Shown here: positions 10,076 to 18,784 of the stretch, one piece after another
How positions within the stretch are numbered: the first letter of the stretch is position 1
How the letters are laid out: every line of letters starts with the position of its first letter
DNA from: Chara braunii
Lineage: Eukaryota; Streptophyta; Charophyceae; Charales; Characeae
Direction: 5' to 3'
DNA length: 24,986 nt
NCBI GenBank assembly: GCA_003427395.1
Contig: BFEA01000321.1
Coordinates: 92,948 to 117,933 of the forward strand
Notes under the pieces: model-generated
Database searches by the model: none
What the model saw: the letters and a program-made list of their open reading frames with translations, nothing else
What the model was told of the DNA's origin: nothing
Translations under genes and position numbers: made by a program

Positions 10076-11050
10076 CCTCTTGTCGTCCCGCTCCTTGATC
10101 CCGGGCATTGGCACGTGTGGCGCGAGAGCGTCGAGACCTTTGTCGATCTGTCTGTGTGCTTGGCCCGGGTGGAGGTGACGTGGACGAGGACCAACGAGCA
10201 TCCTGCGTGCATCGAGTACCTGGAGTTGTTGATCCTACAGGCTTGGAGAACTAACGTGGAAGGTGATCTTCTCGGTTTCCTCTTCGGGTCGGTGCGGCCA
10301 AGCCATCGCCAACCAATTACTCAAGAACTCGTCGTCCCGCTCGCGCAACTGGCTGACGACCTCTCTCTCGACATTGTTTCGCAAAGTGACGACAGTCCGG
10401 CTCCGCACATCATCGCGTGGACATTAGCGCCGTATCTTCAGTGGACTGCATGCTTGGAAGAACCCGGGAGTGAAAGCACTCTGCCGTCGCGGCACTAGCG
10501 GCAACAGGAGTACTTGAAACTGTACGGAATCACCGATCGTACCTTCTATCCGAAGGAAGTTCCTGAGGAGGTGCTTGAAGGGGAAGAAGAAGCCACCGAA
10601 GAAGAGGGCGACGCCGACGAAGAAACGTCGGAGGAAGGAAGTTATAGTGAGTACAGTGAAGGGGAGCAGAGTGAAGAAGAGGAGGTAGAAGAAGAAGACG
10701 AAGAGGAGGAAGCCAAATCGGAGTGGGAGGATTTGTCGGAGGAAGCAGTGCGCACAGGCACGGAGGCGGAAGATCCGGAGACGACACGTGGAAGGGAAGA
10801 GATCGCCGCCGGGAAAAGCCAGTTGGAGTTCGCCAGCGAGGCAAACCTGCGCATCAGCGACAACCCGACTAGGGATCCAGAGCCCCCCAAGCCCGAAGAT
10901 GGTGAATCAGCAACCACGGCTCCAAGCGCATCGCAACGGAGACGGAGCCGATCCCTCTCCCCTTCCACCTCACCCCGTCCCCCAGTTCGTCCACGTACCG
11001 ATGTGGGGAATCGGCCTTCGTCCCTGGTCATTATCCCGTTGTCCCCTTGA
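10076..11050 (+). pseudogene. Extra ORF 3' of pol, acidic, unrecognised
   Basis: I do not recognise this product. Frame 2 reads from after TAG 10073-10075 to the stop at 11048-11050, with one internal TAG at 10496-10498. The first ~140 residues look like a folded, mostly helical domain containing several Trp (WHVWRESVETFVDL; YLELLILQAWRTN). After the stop comes a Glu/Asp-rich stretch (about 10565-10760) and a Ser/Arg/Pro-rich end (RRRSRSLSPSTSPRPP, about 10937-10984). It lies on the same strand as gag-pol, between pol and the 3' LTR, the place where some plant gypsy elements carry env-like or other accessory frames. No signal peptide or clear membrane segment is visible, so an envelope role is not supported. 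Confidence 0.5.
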
Positions 11051-11552
11051 TAACCTCACCTTCTGTCAGATCTCTACCCCCGTCACCTTCACTCACAACC
11101 CCTTCCCTCCTAATATCTTTTCTCACTTTTTCTCCACCCTCCTCGCCGTCACCGTCCACCCCCATCCCTCCCTTCAATGCGCGAACCCCACGTTCTGTTT
11201 GCACGTCCTTTTGTTCAGTGCCGCATGGGAACAGAGTAACGCAGTAGAAGTTTACTGCGTAATCACAGGAACCATCCCCGCGTGTCACCATCACGAGCTA
11301 TTTCGCGCGGCACTCTTCCGCACTTTCTCTACCCTCTACCCTGACTACCTTACCTCCCTCCCTCAAACCGGCGATCGGTTTCCCCGCTTTCACCGGATCA
11401 TCCGCTACGGGGAACTTCCAATCACAGAGGAAGGGATGCACCGCTACCTACCCCCACTCCCCCCAACCCTCCCCGTCGACACCCCCCCATGTATAATGTC
11501 TACTTTCCCATTCCCACACGGTGTTGATACCCGCCACGTGTCCTCCGAGTAG
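11001..11552 (+). CDS. Second unrecognised ORF before the 3' LTR (183 aa)
   Basis: An uninterrupted frame 0 reads from ATG 11001 to TAG 11550-11552 and overlaps the end of the acidic frame by 50 bases. The product is rich in Pro, Phe and His. It has one moderately hydrophobic stretch (TFCLHVLLFSAAW, about 11190-11228), a His cluster (ACHHHELF) and a more ordinary globular-looking part with ELFRAALFRTFSTLYPDYL and HRIIRYGELPITEEGMHRYL. It may be the frameshifted continuation of the preceding ORF rather than a separate gene. Function is unknown; expression would depend on splicing or readthrough of the element's RNA. Confidence 0.4.
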   Translation: MWGIGLRPWSLSRCPLDNLTFCQISTPVTFTHNPFPPNIFSHFFSTLLAVTVHPHPSLQCANPTFCLHVLLFSAAWEQSNAVEVYCVITGTIPACHHHELFRAALFRTFSTLYPDYLTSLPQTGDRFPRFHRIIRYGELPITEEGMHRYLPPLPPTLPVDTPPCIMSTFPFPHGVDTRHVSSE

Positions 11553-11930
11553 TACGAATCAACAGTTTCGCGAAAATCATGCCATTGACGATGACGTCAA
11601 CTTATGCAATGATTCGATGGACGGCGCTGGACTGGGGGTGCAGAGCACAAGGAGATCTGATGGACCATGATGGTGCCACCTGGACGATCTCCGAAGTTCG
11701 AAGGACAGGGGGTTGCATATGACAGGACTGCAAGGAACGGGATCCGAAAAAAAAAAAAAACACGAGCCGGCCTGCTTCACGGAGATCTTGCCACGGATGT
11801 TGTCGCCAGCTCATCGTGCTGATCGGAGCTCCTACTTCTTCCTGCTTCTTCGTTTCCTCCTACTCCCTTTGTTCGAGCTTTCATGCAATCAGGAGATCGC
11901 ATAATTTTGGAACCCCCTGCGCGTCACATA
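11553..11930 (+). other. Untranslated segment before the 3' LTR
   Basis: No gene is visible. It contains a TGACGTCA palindrome at 11592-11599 (a bZIP-type site by sequence only), an A14 tract at 11747-11760 and a pyrimidine-rich stretch around 11828-11880. A polypurine tract is expected directly before a 3' LTR, but none is evident. Instead a 16 bp palindrome spans the junction at 11922-11937. Confidence 0.5.
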
Positions 11931-14604
11931 TGTGACGAACCACTTCCCGATCCCGTGCTATCTTTCGTACCCCTTGACTCAATACCCCCTATTTGTATCA
12001 TACTGACCCCACAAAACCCCCGTCGCTTTTCTTGATTTCAGGCACTTTGTTTGTGCCCCCATTTTCGAAAGTTCTTGGAATTCTGATTTTTGTAATTCGG
12101 GAAATGCATGGGAAATTACGCGCGTCTTAGCGAGCGCACTGGGAATCGGGCTCGACAGTTAGGAATTACAGAATAAGCGGAGCTCGACGTATCTTTTTCC
12201 TTGCATGAATGTTCTCGGTCACGTCGGGGAAAACTTTAGGAATTTTGTGAGAATACGGACAGGCATAGGAATTTATTTTCCCGTGTCGACTTTTGCGCGC
12301 GGATATGGCGATTTCAATTTTTGAATTGGTGTAGGACATAGGCAAGCTGTAACTGTTTTGGTGCCTTTTTCTCCTGTTGTCGGCGCCGCGCATGCGAGCT
12401 TCCTCCTCCTTATTTCCCGCGTCCTTCTTCCTCCGTGCTCTCTTCTCTTTCTCTCCCTTCTCCCTCCTCTTCTTCTCCTACCGCAACTGTTTTTCCCTCC
12501 CTCTCCTCTGCTTTTTGCGCGCCTGTTTCCCTTTCTTGATCATCTGAATCTTGGACCCGTCTCGCGCTGCTTTTCGTGCCTCGTTCCTCCTCGCTCTTCA
12601 ACCTTGGCTCACGAAGCCCGGTTGATCCTCCGATCACCCCGGCTCACCAATCATATGCGTTGAGTAAGAGGATCTTCCTATTGCGCGACGAATCTGATTG
12701 GCGGACTATCGGGTTCCGAAGGATCAACATGGCTTCCTTTGAGCACCTTTCGCTGAACCTTCTCCCCTTACACCTCGATCTCCCCTCTGTCTCCTCCCCC
12801 ACCTATCTCCTTTCTCGCAACTATAAATTCCGCAAGCACGCCCTCAAATCTCTCTTACGTTTTCCACTCGCAAGCTAGCTTCCGGGAAGCAGTGGCTGGG
12901 TGATGCGCTTGGTACGAGTCGAAAAGTCCTGTCGGGCTGACTGTAGGCTGGCCGGCTGCGCGCTTGATCACCACGACGGACTGTGGGATCCGGGCGAGCC
13001 GAGTCGAGTCTGCGTCAGCGGGGTGACGATCGCAGTGGCGGAGGTTAGCACGAGACGGCCGGGATCGTCGGTGCGGGTATGAGGATCTGTAATTGGAGTT
13101 GGGTGGATGATTGGCCTGGGGCCATATTGGAATATTTCACGGCGAATGCGCCTTCATGGTTGCGGATCAATTCTTTTTTGTATGAGTTCACGGCTGCGAA
13201 GCCGAATGTTTCCTTGTCAGATTCCGGTGTCTCTTCTCTCGACCTTCCTCGTGTATCTCTCCTATCTCTCTCTCTGTATGAGTTGAATGATGATGTGTTA
13301 CGAGTTTGTCTGACTGAAGTAAACTCTTGTGATTTCCTGCGAAGCAGAACTTCTTCCGGAACTCTTCCATTAGTTTCCTGGGTAGTCCCCTAATGCAAGG
13401 GAACCCAACCATCTTGTCTTGTGAAGGGTGGATGCGTGTGTACAATCCCCCGATCTACTTCTGTCGTGTGTATCGTTGTCATTTTCGCACCTTCCACAGT
13501 GGATGTATGGATAGAGATGCTTGTATTTTCGCACTGCTTAGACACAGATCTTAACGGGATTTTGTTCGAAAATGCAAGAGTGTTTAGATCTGTCGTCCTG
13601 AATGCACTGCGCATGCCATCTGCCTTATGTTGCACGACATCTGCAGACACTTTAGGAGACAGCCTCGTGTTTTTTTTTGTTGATGTAGTATGCTGAAACT
13701 GAGTCGCGGGTTGATCCCTCGTAACTCCAACCCGATTAACGCATGGGTACTTCCCTCGTAGGAAAATACTAGTTAGCTATTTTTCGATTGTGTTTTTTGA
13801 TGACGTTTCGAGGGCTTTTGCACACTCCTTTTGATTGATTGATATGTGGACTGACGGCCGTCCCTCGATCAGGCGCCAGCCTCTCGTCTCTCCCTCGCCA
13901 ACGCGCCCCTTCCCTTACAACGAGGAAAGGACACGTGTTTGCGAGTGGGACGTACGAGAAGCCGTCGCACGGATCGGCGGACGATATTCTTTCCCCCCCG
14001 AAAATCGTTGTTTTGGATTCGTGGATGCGGGCTTTGTCATTATCGATACGCATTTCCCACCTTACTCATTGCTGTTGCCATTTAACGAGCTGATCGTCAT
14101 TCCGTGGACGGCAGTGGCACCCCATTGGCCTCGAACCCTGTGCACTAAGTGCTAGCGTTTCGATCGCTACGAGTCGAAGGGCTTCCACTACCGGATACGG
14201 AGTGAAGACGAGCACCAGGAAAGAGCCATGTGGTTGAGACCATCCACGTCGGACTCGGAAGTGACCAACGAGCGCTGTAGGGACTTGATACGAAAACGGG
14301 ACACGCAGAGTGTACCGAAGCCCTTCCGCTCTAAACGAAGATCTGTAGCGCGGTGGGAAGCTCGACAATACTTTTTGGATTGAATTTGGATTTTTCTCTT
14401 TTCGCGCCGTGCCCGCGTGCGTGTTCTGCGACGCGCGAAAGCAACCAACTTACTTCACCGGGCCTACACGGGGGATCTCAATTCTGTCTGTGTCCCCACA
14501 CTCAATTTTCCAAAAATTCTTGGCACACCCTATCTTTCTATTTTTCCGGGCCTTCATTCCGCACCTTTAGCACTCCGAACGAAAGACGGCACAGGAAGTG
14601 AGGT
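11931..14604 (+). repeat. 3' LTR of the gypsy element
   Basis: This is the direct repeat of 620-3288, with the same start (TGTGACG), CT-rich tract, TATAAAT at 12822-12828 and the same final bases GTGAGGT at about 14598-14604. Small indels make it a few bases longer. Differences from the 5' copy are mostly C/T and G/A. Open frames inside it are not conserved between the two LTRs and are not called as genes. Confidence 0.93.
12822..12828 (+). promoter_or_regulatory. Probable TATA box of the 3' LTR
   Basis: TATAAAT sits in the same LTR position as 1510-1516. In this LTR a transcript would read out into the right flank from about 14605. Confidence 0.4.
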
Positions 14605-15377
14605 TGCTATACCGTCCAGGGGTCCGCCGGTAGCATCAGTACGGAGCTTCTTCGATGGTCAGATTAGCATTCACGAATCAAATAATCGAACAGACCACAC
14701 CCGGATATCAGCAATCAACCATCACAGGACAATGGAGAAGGGAAAGGAAAAGCAGTCAAACCCAAACGCGACTTGATTAAAAATAATACGTGAAGAACAC
14801 AACGATCGAAGTCACCTGGCGTAGGACCCGACCGGTTTTGCGTGGCTGTCCACCACGACTCATCAGGGATCTTGAGAAGTCGGTGTTTAGTTCTCACGGA
14901 GACTGCTTATATCGTATCAGCCACCTCACACTAGAGATCGAAACCAGCACCTTCGCCAAGCCTGAGTTCTCAGTACCTGGTCAGTGCAAAAGAAAACGGA
15001 CTAATATAATCCTAATAGTGGTCTAGTCCAGTGACTTAGCCTGAAAGACCTAGAAAAAAACGGCCTCGGCAGATCTAAAGATCGAGTCCCAAAAAAACAT
15101 TGAAAACTATCAACTATAGCATAAAACACCAACCAGGAGATCACAAGTTCGAATCGCGCCGTACCCATCCTAACCGAATCTACAAGATCACAGGTTCAAA
15201 ACCCATTCGATACTCATCCCAAAACTTCAACAACTCCGAGCAAGCACCTATCCTTAGTTCGGAACGTACCACCTACGATTAACCAGAAGGTTCCAAGTTC
15301 GAAACTCTCCAAACCAGTCTACAGCACGTAACACACTATTCAACCGAGAACAACCTCTACTTGTGAGGTTCGTCATC

Positions 15378-15608
15378 TCAAAACCAACCCACTTCTAAAA
15401 GCCTCCCCCATTTCGTCAGAAGGGGTAGCCACTGACCCCACAGCCCACCAAATTTCCTCGAGAAGAAGGTCAAAGCGTTATCAAACAGCACATCGGGATA
15501 CCCTCTCCTCCACAACTCATCTTTAATAGTCAAAAGGAAGGGCAATTCCACACCCTCTAATGATGAATATGTTTTAGTGTTGTGTAAAAAAGATCCAATC
15601 ACCGCCAT
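15378..15608 (-). CDS. Small hypothetical ORF (76 aa)
   Basis: Starting at ATG 15606-15608 in a favourable context (A at -3, G at +4), this short frame encodes a Leu/Trp/Gly-rich peptide with a globular-looking composition (LPFLLTIKDELWRRGYPDVL, then FGGLWGQWLPLL). I do not recognise it. It may be a fragment of a transposon or host exon; its isolation among insertions argues against an intact gene. Confidence 0.2.
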   Translation of the reverse strand: MAVIGSFLHNTKTYSSLEGVELPFLLTIKDELWRRGYPDVLFDNALTFFSRKFGGLWGQWLPLLTKWGRLLEVGWF

Positions 15609-15609
15609 C

Positions 15610-15664
15610 TTTTGCTGTCGTTTAAAAAAAAATAAAAAATAAAAAAATATATATTTTGCTGTCG
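15610..15664. repeat. A-rich insert between 11 bp direct repeats
   Basis: TTTTGCTGTCG occurs at 15610-15620 and again at 15654-15664, enclosing 33 bases of A with interspersed T. This is the footprint expected of a retroposed poly(A)-tailed fragment truncated to almost only its tail, with a target-site duplication. Confidence 0.55.
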
Positions 15665-15872
15665 GGACCAGTAAGACAAAATCTTGGATGCATTGAAAGG
15701 TAATTTTCCCCTACATAACCACCTTCTGATTCTTCAACAAGGTACTAAGCAAACCACACCCGTCTTGCCCCTAACCACTCTCAGTTCACAACTCAGGTAA
15801 TCCCAACCAGCCCCCGAACTTGTTCATTCCAATACCTAGATTACCCAGATTACCATCGTAACACTTGCTGAA

Positions 15873-15887
15873 ATCATCAATCATTAA

Positions 15888-15920
<33 letters not shown>

Positions 15921-15922
15921 AT
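15873..15922. repeat. Poly(A) insert between 12 bp direct repeats
   Basis: ATCATCAATCAT at 15873-15884 and 15911-15922 flanks a run of 25 A (15886-15910). The structure matches the previous insertion and also suggests an extremely 5'-truncated retroposon or a tail-only insertion. Confidence 0.6.
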
Positions 15923-16049
15923 AGTCAAATCTTCGATGGGCCAGTCAATGTGCCTCCCCTCCGATCCCCTGCCCCTGTGAGCATCAGCATTCTCTGGTCA
16001 ATGCCACTCGAGAGGGCCAACGGCTGAGGCTTGGGAAAAAAAGAAAAAA

Positions 16050-16160
16050 AAGAAAAAAGTTCCATTTATTTATCTATCTGGTTGCATCTGGATTCGAACT
16101 CTGGTATATGCATTTCAACTGTTCATGACGGTACCAAGTGGGTAGGCCCGTTGGTGCCTC
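16050..16160 (-). mobile_element. Possible tRNA-derived SINE fragment
   Basis: On the minus strand the segment has AGAGTTCGAATCC (complement of about 16091-16103), close to the pol III B box GGTTCGAATCC. About 40 bases upstream is a D-arm-like ACTTGGTACC, and downstream lie T runs that could end pol III transcription. The T-arm stem does not pair well, so it is not a functional tRNA. A chance B box is the main alternative. Confidence 0.25.
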
Positions 16161-16454
16161 TCAATTTTTGTTTCGCCTGCCGAATGCCGTAGGAAGCGGG
16201 CATGCCATCGGACACCCACAACACCCACCACGTTGAGTCAGTATGTGAGTCATATTGTGCGGTTCCTTCGGAGCGGCCACGTGCGTGCAAGTCGAGGGGC
16301 GAAGCAAGCCTACTCTAATCCCTCGAAATGAATGCTTGGTCATTATCATTACTGTTGTACGACGTCAGAAAGTGGCCCCAAATGTTGAGGGGAAAAAAAA
16401 AAGAAGCCCCAAACGCAGCTAGGGGGGAATTGAAGTGCTGTCACCAACGCAACA

Positions 16455-16750
16455 TCAGGGGTGGGGTCCCACTACCTTCTTCCCCCGAATACAACGTACG
16501 GTCATTCTAGTTGTATCTAGACTGAAAGATGCCTCAAATACAACTATAATGACCGTACGTTGTATTCGGGGGAAGAAGGTAGCAAAGAGGATTGGATTGA
16601 ACGCTTGAATCTGGCCGCGTTTGTGCACAACGCAGAAAATCGAGATTGAACTCTTTTTCTGCATCTCTGCCCAAAACACGCCCAGATTCAGGATCTCAAT
16701 CCAATCCGGGTTGCTAGTGGGACCATGCTCCAGGCAGTCTCACCCCTGCA
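16455..16750. repeat. Larger fold-back palindrome (imperfect)
   Basis: Left-arm parts AGGGGTG and GGTCCCACTA (about 16457-16474) and GGATTGGATTGA...GAATCTGG (16589-16614) recur inverted as CCAGATTC...TCAATCCAATCC (16682-16707), TAGTGGGACC and CACCCCT (to about 16747). The centre is near 16640. The arms are diverged, and the left arm is interrupted by a nested 105 bp element. This resembles an old fold-back MITE; no clear outer target duplication is seen. Confidence 0.55.
16475..16579. mobile_element. Nested 105 bp fold-back MITE with TA duplication
   Basis: Inverted arms of about 42 bp start CCTTCTTCCCCCG and end CGGGGGAAGAAGG, with one mismatch across the arms, around a short unpaired centre. 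TA at 16473-16474 and 16580-16581 flanks it. The opposite arm of the surrounding palindrome, read in the same sense, has CCCACTAGCAA with a single TA, which is the site without the insertion. A TA target suggests mobilisation by a Tc1/mariner-type transposase; the element has no coding capacity. Confidence 0.7.
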
Positions 16751-16756
16751 CGAGTG

Positions 16757-16808
16757 AAAACTAGTGAGCTCCGCCCAAAAAAAAGAAGAAAAAAAACTAG
16801 TGAGCTCC
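16757..16808. repeat. 16 bp direct repeat around an A-rich spacer
   Basis: AAAACTAGTGAGCTCC occurs at 16757-16772 and 16793-16808, separated by 20 mainly A bases. It may be a small tandem duplication or another tail-like insertion with target duplication. Confidence 0.6.
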
Positions 16809-17043
16809 AGCCCATTTCGTTCCTCCTGCAGGCAGGAGGTCCAGAATAAGGGGCGGTACCAGTGCCAGCCCACAAATGTTTGAAATCGATTTGCCCCCAC
16901 TACAGGCTCGGAAACAAACGGCGCGCAGGTCGATTTCAGGCTCGGCATCGATAGCTGAGCGAAGTACTGGTGACTTAAAAACTCAAAACAAATGCAAAAC
17001 GGGAGAATCAAATGCTGCTGAAAGCGTTTTTTCCCCCCCCCAT

Positions 17044-17148
17044 TGATGTTCGGAGGGCCTGACGACCCTAGAATCCCAAAGATCCTGGAATCTGATAAAA
17101 TGACAAAGTACAATGCTGACTCAGAGATTTCCATAGAACAATTGCCCA
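17044..17148. repeat. Direct repeat copy 1 (candidate split direct repeat)
   Basis: 105 bases starting TGATGTTCGGAGGGCC recur at 17522-17626 with about four differences. The copy lies at the outer end of the tyrosine-recombinase element, on the side of the recombinase gene, and may be its terminus. Confidence 0.8.
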
Positions 17149-17521
17149 GGTCTCAGGGCCCCAGCACCGAGGGAATATGGGGTGGGTGGGAGCCTGAGAA
17201 AAAGGTGTTTCGTCGTGCGAAACAGGGAAAAACCTCCAAGTCCGGTACTCACACCTTGTCGCTCACCCGTGCAGGAACGTGCCACTCAGCTCGGCGTGCG
17301 CGGCAAGCGAAGGAATGGAAAATCCAAGCCTGATGAGTGCATTTGGCTATAATCCATTTATAGCAAAGGCCACTCCTCCTGGGACAGTCGCAGCAGTGTT
17401 CGCCCCACCCCTGGGCCCTATACAAGAACCCAGGTGAGACACCTAATTCTGAACTGCAGATTGGGATGCTGAATTGCCGCCAACACTTGACCAATTAGAA
17501 TCTATGCCCTACGCCCCTTAA
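17149..17521. other. Segment between the direct repeats
   Basis: 373 bases without a credible gene. It includes a perfect hairpin, GCTATAA/TTATAGC with a 5-base loop, at 17346-17364. In a kangaroo/PAT-type layout this segment would have a partner copy at the other end of the element; I did not find one in the window. Confidence 0.5.
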
Positions 17522-17626
17522 TGATGTTCGGAGGGCCTGATGACCCTAGAATCCCAAAGATCCTGGAATCTGATAAAATGACAAAGTACAACGCTGCCTC
17601 AGAGATTTCCATAGAACAATTACCCA
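17522..17626. repeat. Direct repeat copy 2 (candidate split direct repeat)
   Basis: This is the inner copy of 17044-17148, adjoining the recombinase frame. The two copies diverge after about CAATT(A/G)CCCA, which sets the right end. Confidence 0.8.
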
Positions 17627-17688
17627 AGGTTCACCACCCTTCATGCATGAGATGGCTGGAATGAAATGAGAATGAAACTCGAATAGTA

Positions 17689-18784
17689 ATGAAGTCGAAT
17701 GATTGCAGGTTGTGGTGGCTGGAGCGACTCTTGGGTCGGAGCGTACAGAAAGCCTCACAAGTTGGTCTTCTTCCCAGTGTGTCCTATGAAGATGGTCTTC
17801 AGAAGAGTGTTGAGCTGATAGGTACTCATGGGATGAGTAGCGTGGTAGACAAGGAGAGGGGTCGCCTCTTGTGGTGCTTGAGTCAATGGTTGGATCAGCA
17901 GGGAGTTCGAATAAATTTAAACAATTGCATTGACTTAGATGTCTTAACCTTTGTTGAAAGCTGCTTATTACCGGATATGCAAAATAGATCTTGGACTGTA
18001 GATCGGAATGAAAACATATTTGTATCCGTTAGTACACTGGAAGGAAGTTTTAGCAATCTAAATATAAATGCTTTGAACTTCTAGGTCGGGAAGGGAGCAT
18101 GAATCCTTGTCAATCAGCTAAGGTCAAAATGTATTGACGAGCTTATCGAAATAAGGCTGTGAGTCTGGTTGTTCATGAGGAGCAAGCTCTGCCAATGACA
18201 AATGAAAAGATGGAAAAACTACGAGAGTGCATTCGCTTTTCTATGAGAATACAGAGAGGATGGGAGTATGCTGAATCTCTTCGGATCTCTGCATAATGAC
18301 CTATCTCTGGGAGAGTTGGCAACGTGGTGGCAAAGGACTTCGGTTGGAGGGTACTGATATAGACGCAACCACTCGGATAGCTCAACCTCGTTATACTAAG
18401 ACCCAACGGAGAGGGAAATCCGTAGTGATAAACCTTGAGAAGGCTTCGGGTGGCGGAGACACTTTCCTGAAACTCTTCTCCGAGATGTGCAAGAGTTATA
18501 GTGAACTTGGTGAAGATCTTCAAACTGGTCCCATCTTTCGGGGTCGTCGATCCTAGCGAGCTCTGACTCTGAATGCCTTCAACCGGCGCTTGCGAGCTTG
18601 GTTTGAACGGGCTGGCCTGAAAGGGTTGAGTAGTAGCCATAGTTTCCGAGTAGGGGGAGTTCGTGAAGGAATTCGCCGCGGATGGACCTTAGAGCAAATG
18701 CTGGCTTAGGGTTCTTGGAAGAGTTTCTCCTCCTTCGTTCGATATGGCTATGGCTCCCATTCGAGGCGAGAGAGCCGGCAGTGA
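17689..18784 (+). pseudogene. DIRS-type tyrosine recombinase, broken
   Basis: It would recombine the circular cDNA of the element into the genome through a 3'-phosphotyrosine link. The N-terminal part is open as 131 codons (17689-18084, start ATG). Coding-like sequence then resumes in shifted frames (a charged stretch at about 18194-18296) and continues in frame 2 from 18296. Signatures in order: YLWESWQRGGKG...LEGTDID (box 1, catalytic Arg near 18326), AFNRRLRAWFERAGL, HSFRVGG (His 18638-18640, Arg 18647-18649), GSWKS, and Tyr at 18743-18745 or 18749-18751. In-frame stops at 18082, 18554 and 18707 and at least one shift make it a pseudogene. The frame ends at TGA 18782-18784. Confidence 0.8.

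Larger units (their letters stand above)
620..14604 (+). mobile_element. Ty3/gypsy LTR retrotransposon, about 14 kb, degenerate
   Basis: Two direct repeats of about 2.67 kb flank an internal region of 8.6 kb. Protease, RT, RNase H and integrase come in that order, which is the Ty3/gypsy arrangement (Ty1/copia places integrase before RT). A primer binding site resembling the complement of initiator tRNA-Met follows the 5' LTR. No chromodomain is visible after integrase. The 2.4 kb between pol and the 3' LTR carries extra reading frames. Gag-Pol needs two frame changes (near 3755 and 7490) and contains eleven in-frame stops, so this copy is dead. The left boundary (620/11931) is sharp. The right boundary is ambiguous: homology runs to about 3288/14604, but a TGTG...CACA end at 3277/14593 would give a 4 bp GGAA duplication (616-619 and 14594-14597). 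Confidence 0.95.
14605..16454. other. Non-coding right flank with small insertions
   Basis: I see no complete gene. The stretch contains several B-box-like motifs between about 15080 and 15305 (such as AGTTCGAATCGC at 15146 and AAGTTCGAAACTC at 15296), A-rich insertions at 15621-15653 and 15886-15910, an A/G tract near 16036-16058 and a tRNA-like segment on the minus strand around 16075-16140. A 76-codon minus-strand frame is listed separately. Confidence 0.5.

Noticed and set aside
10076-11552. Envelope gene
   Set aside because: No signal peptide, furin-like site or convincing transmembrane helix is visible; only one short hydrophobic stretch.
16091-16103. Functional tRNA gene on the minus strand
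   Set aside because: Only the B-box-like sequence is good; the T stem does not pair and no acceptor stem or anticodon arm closes.
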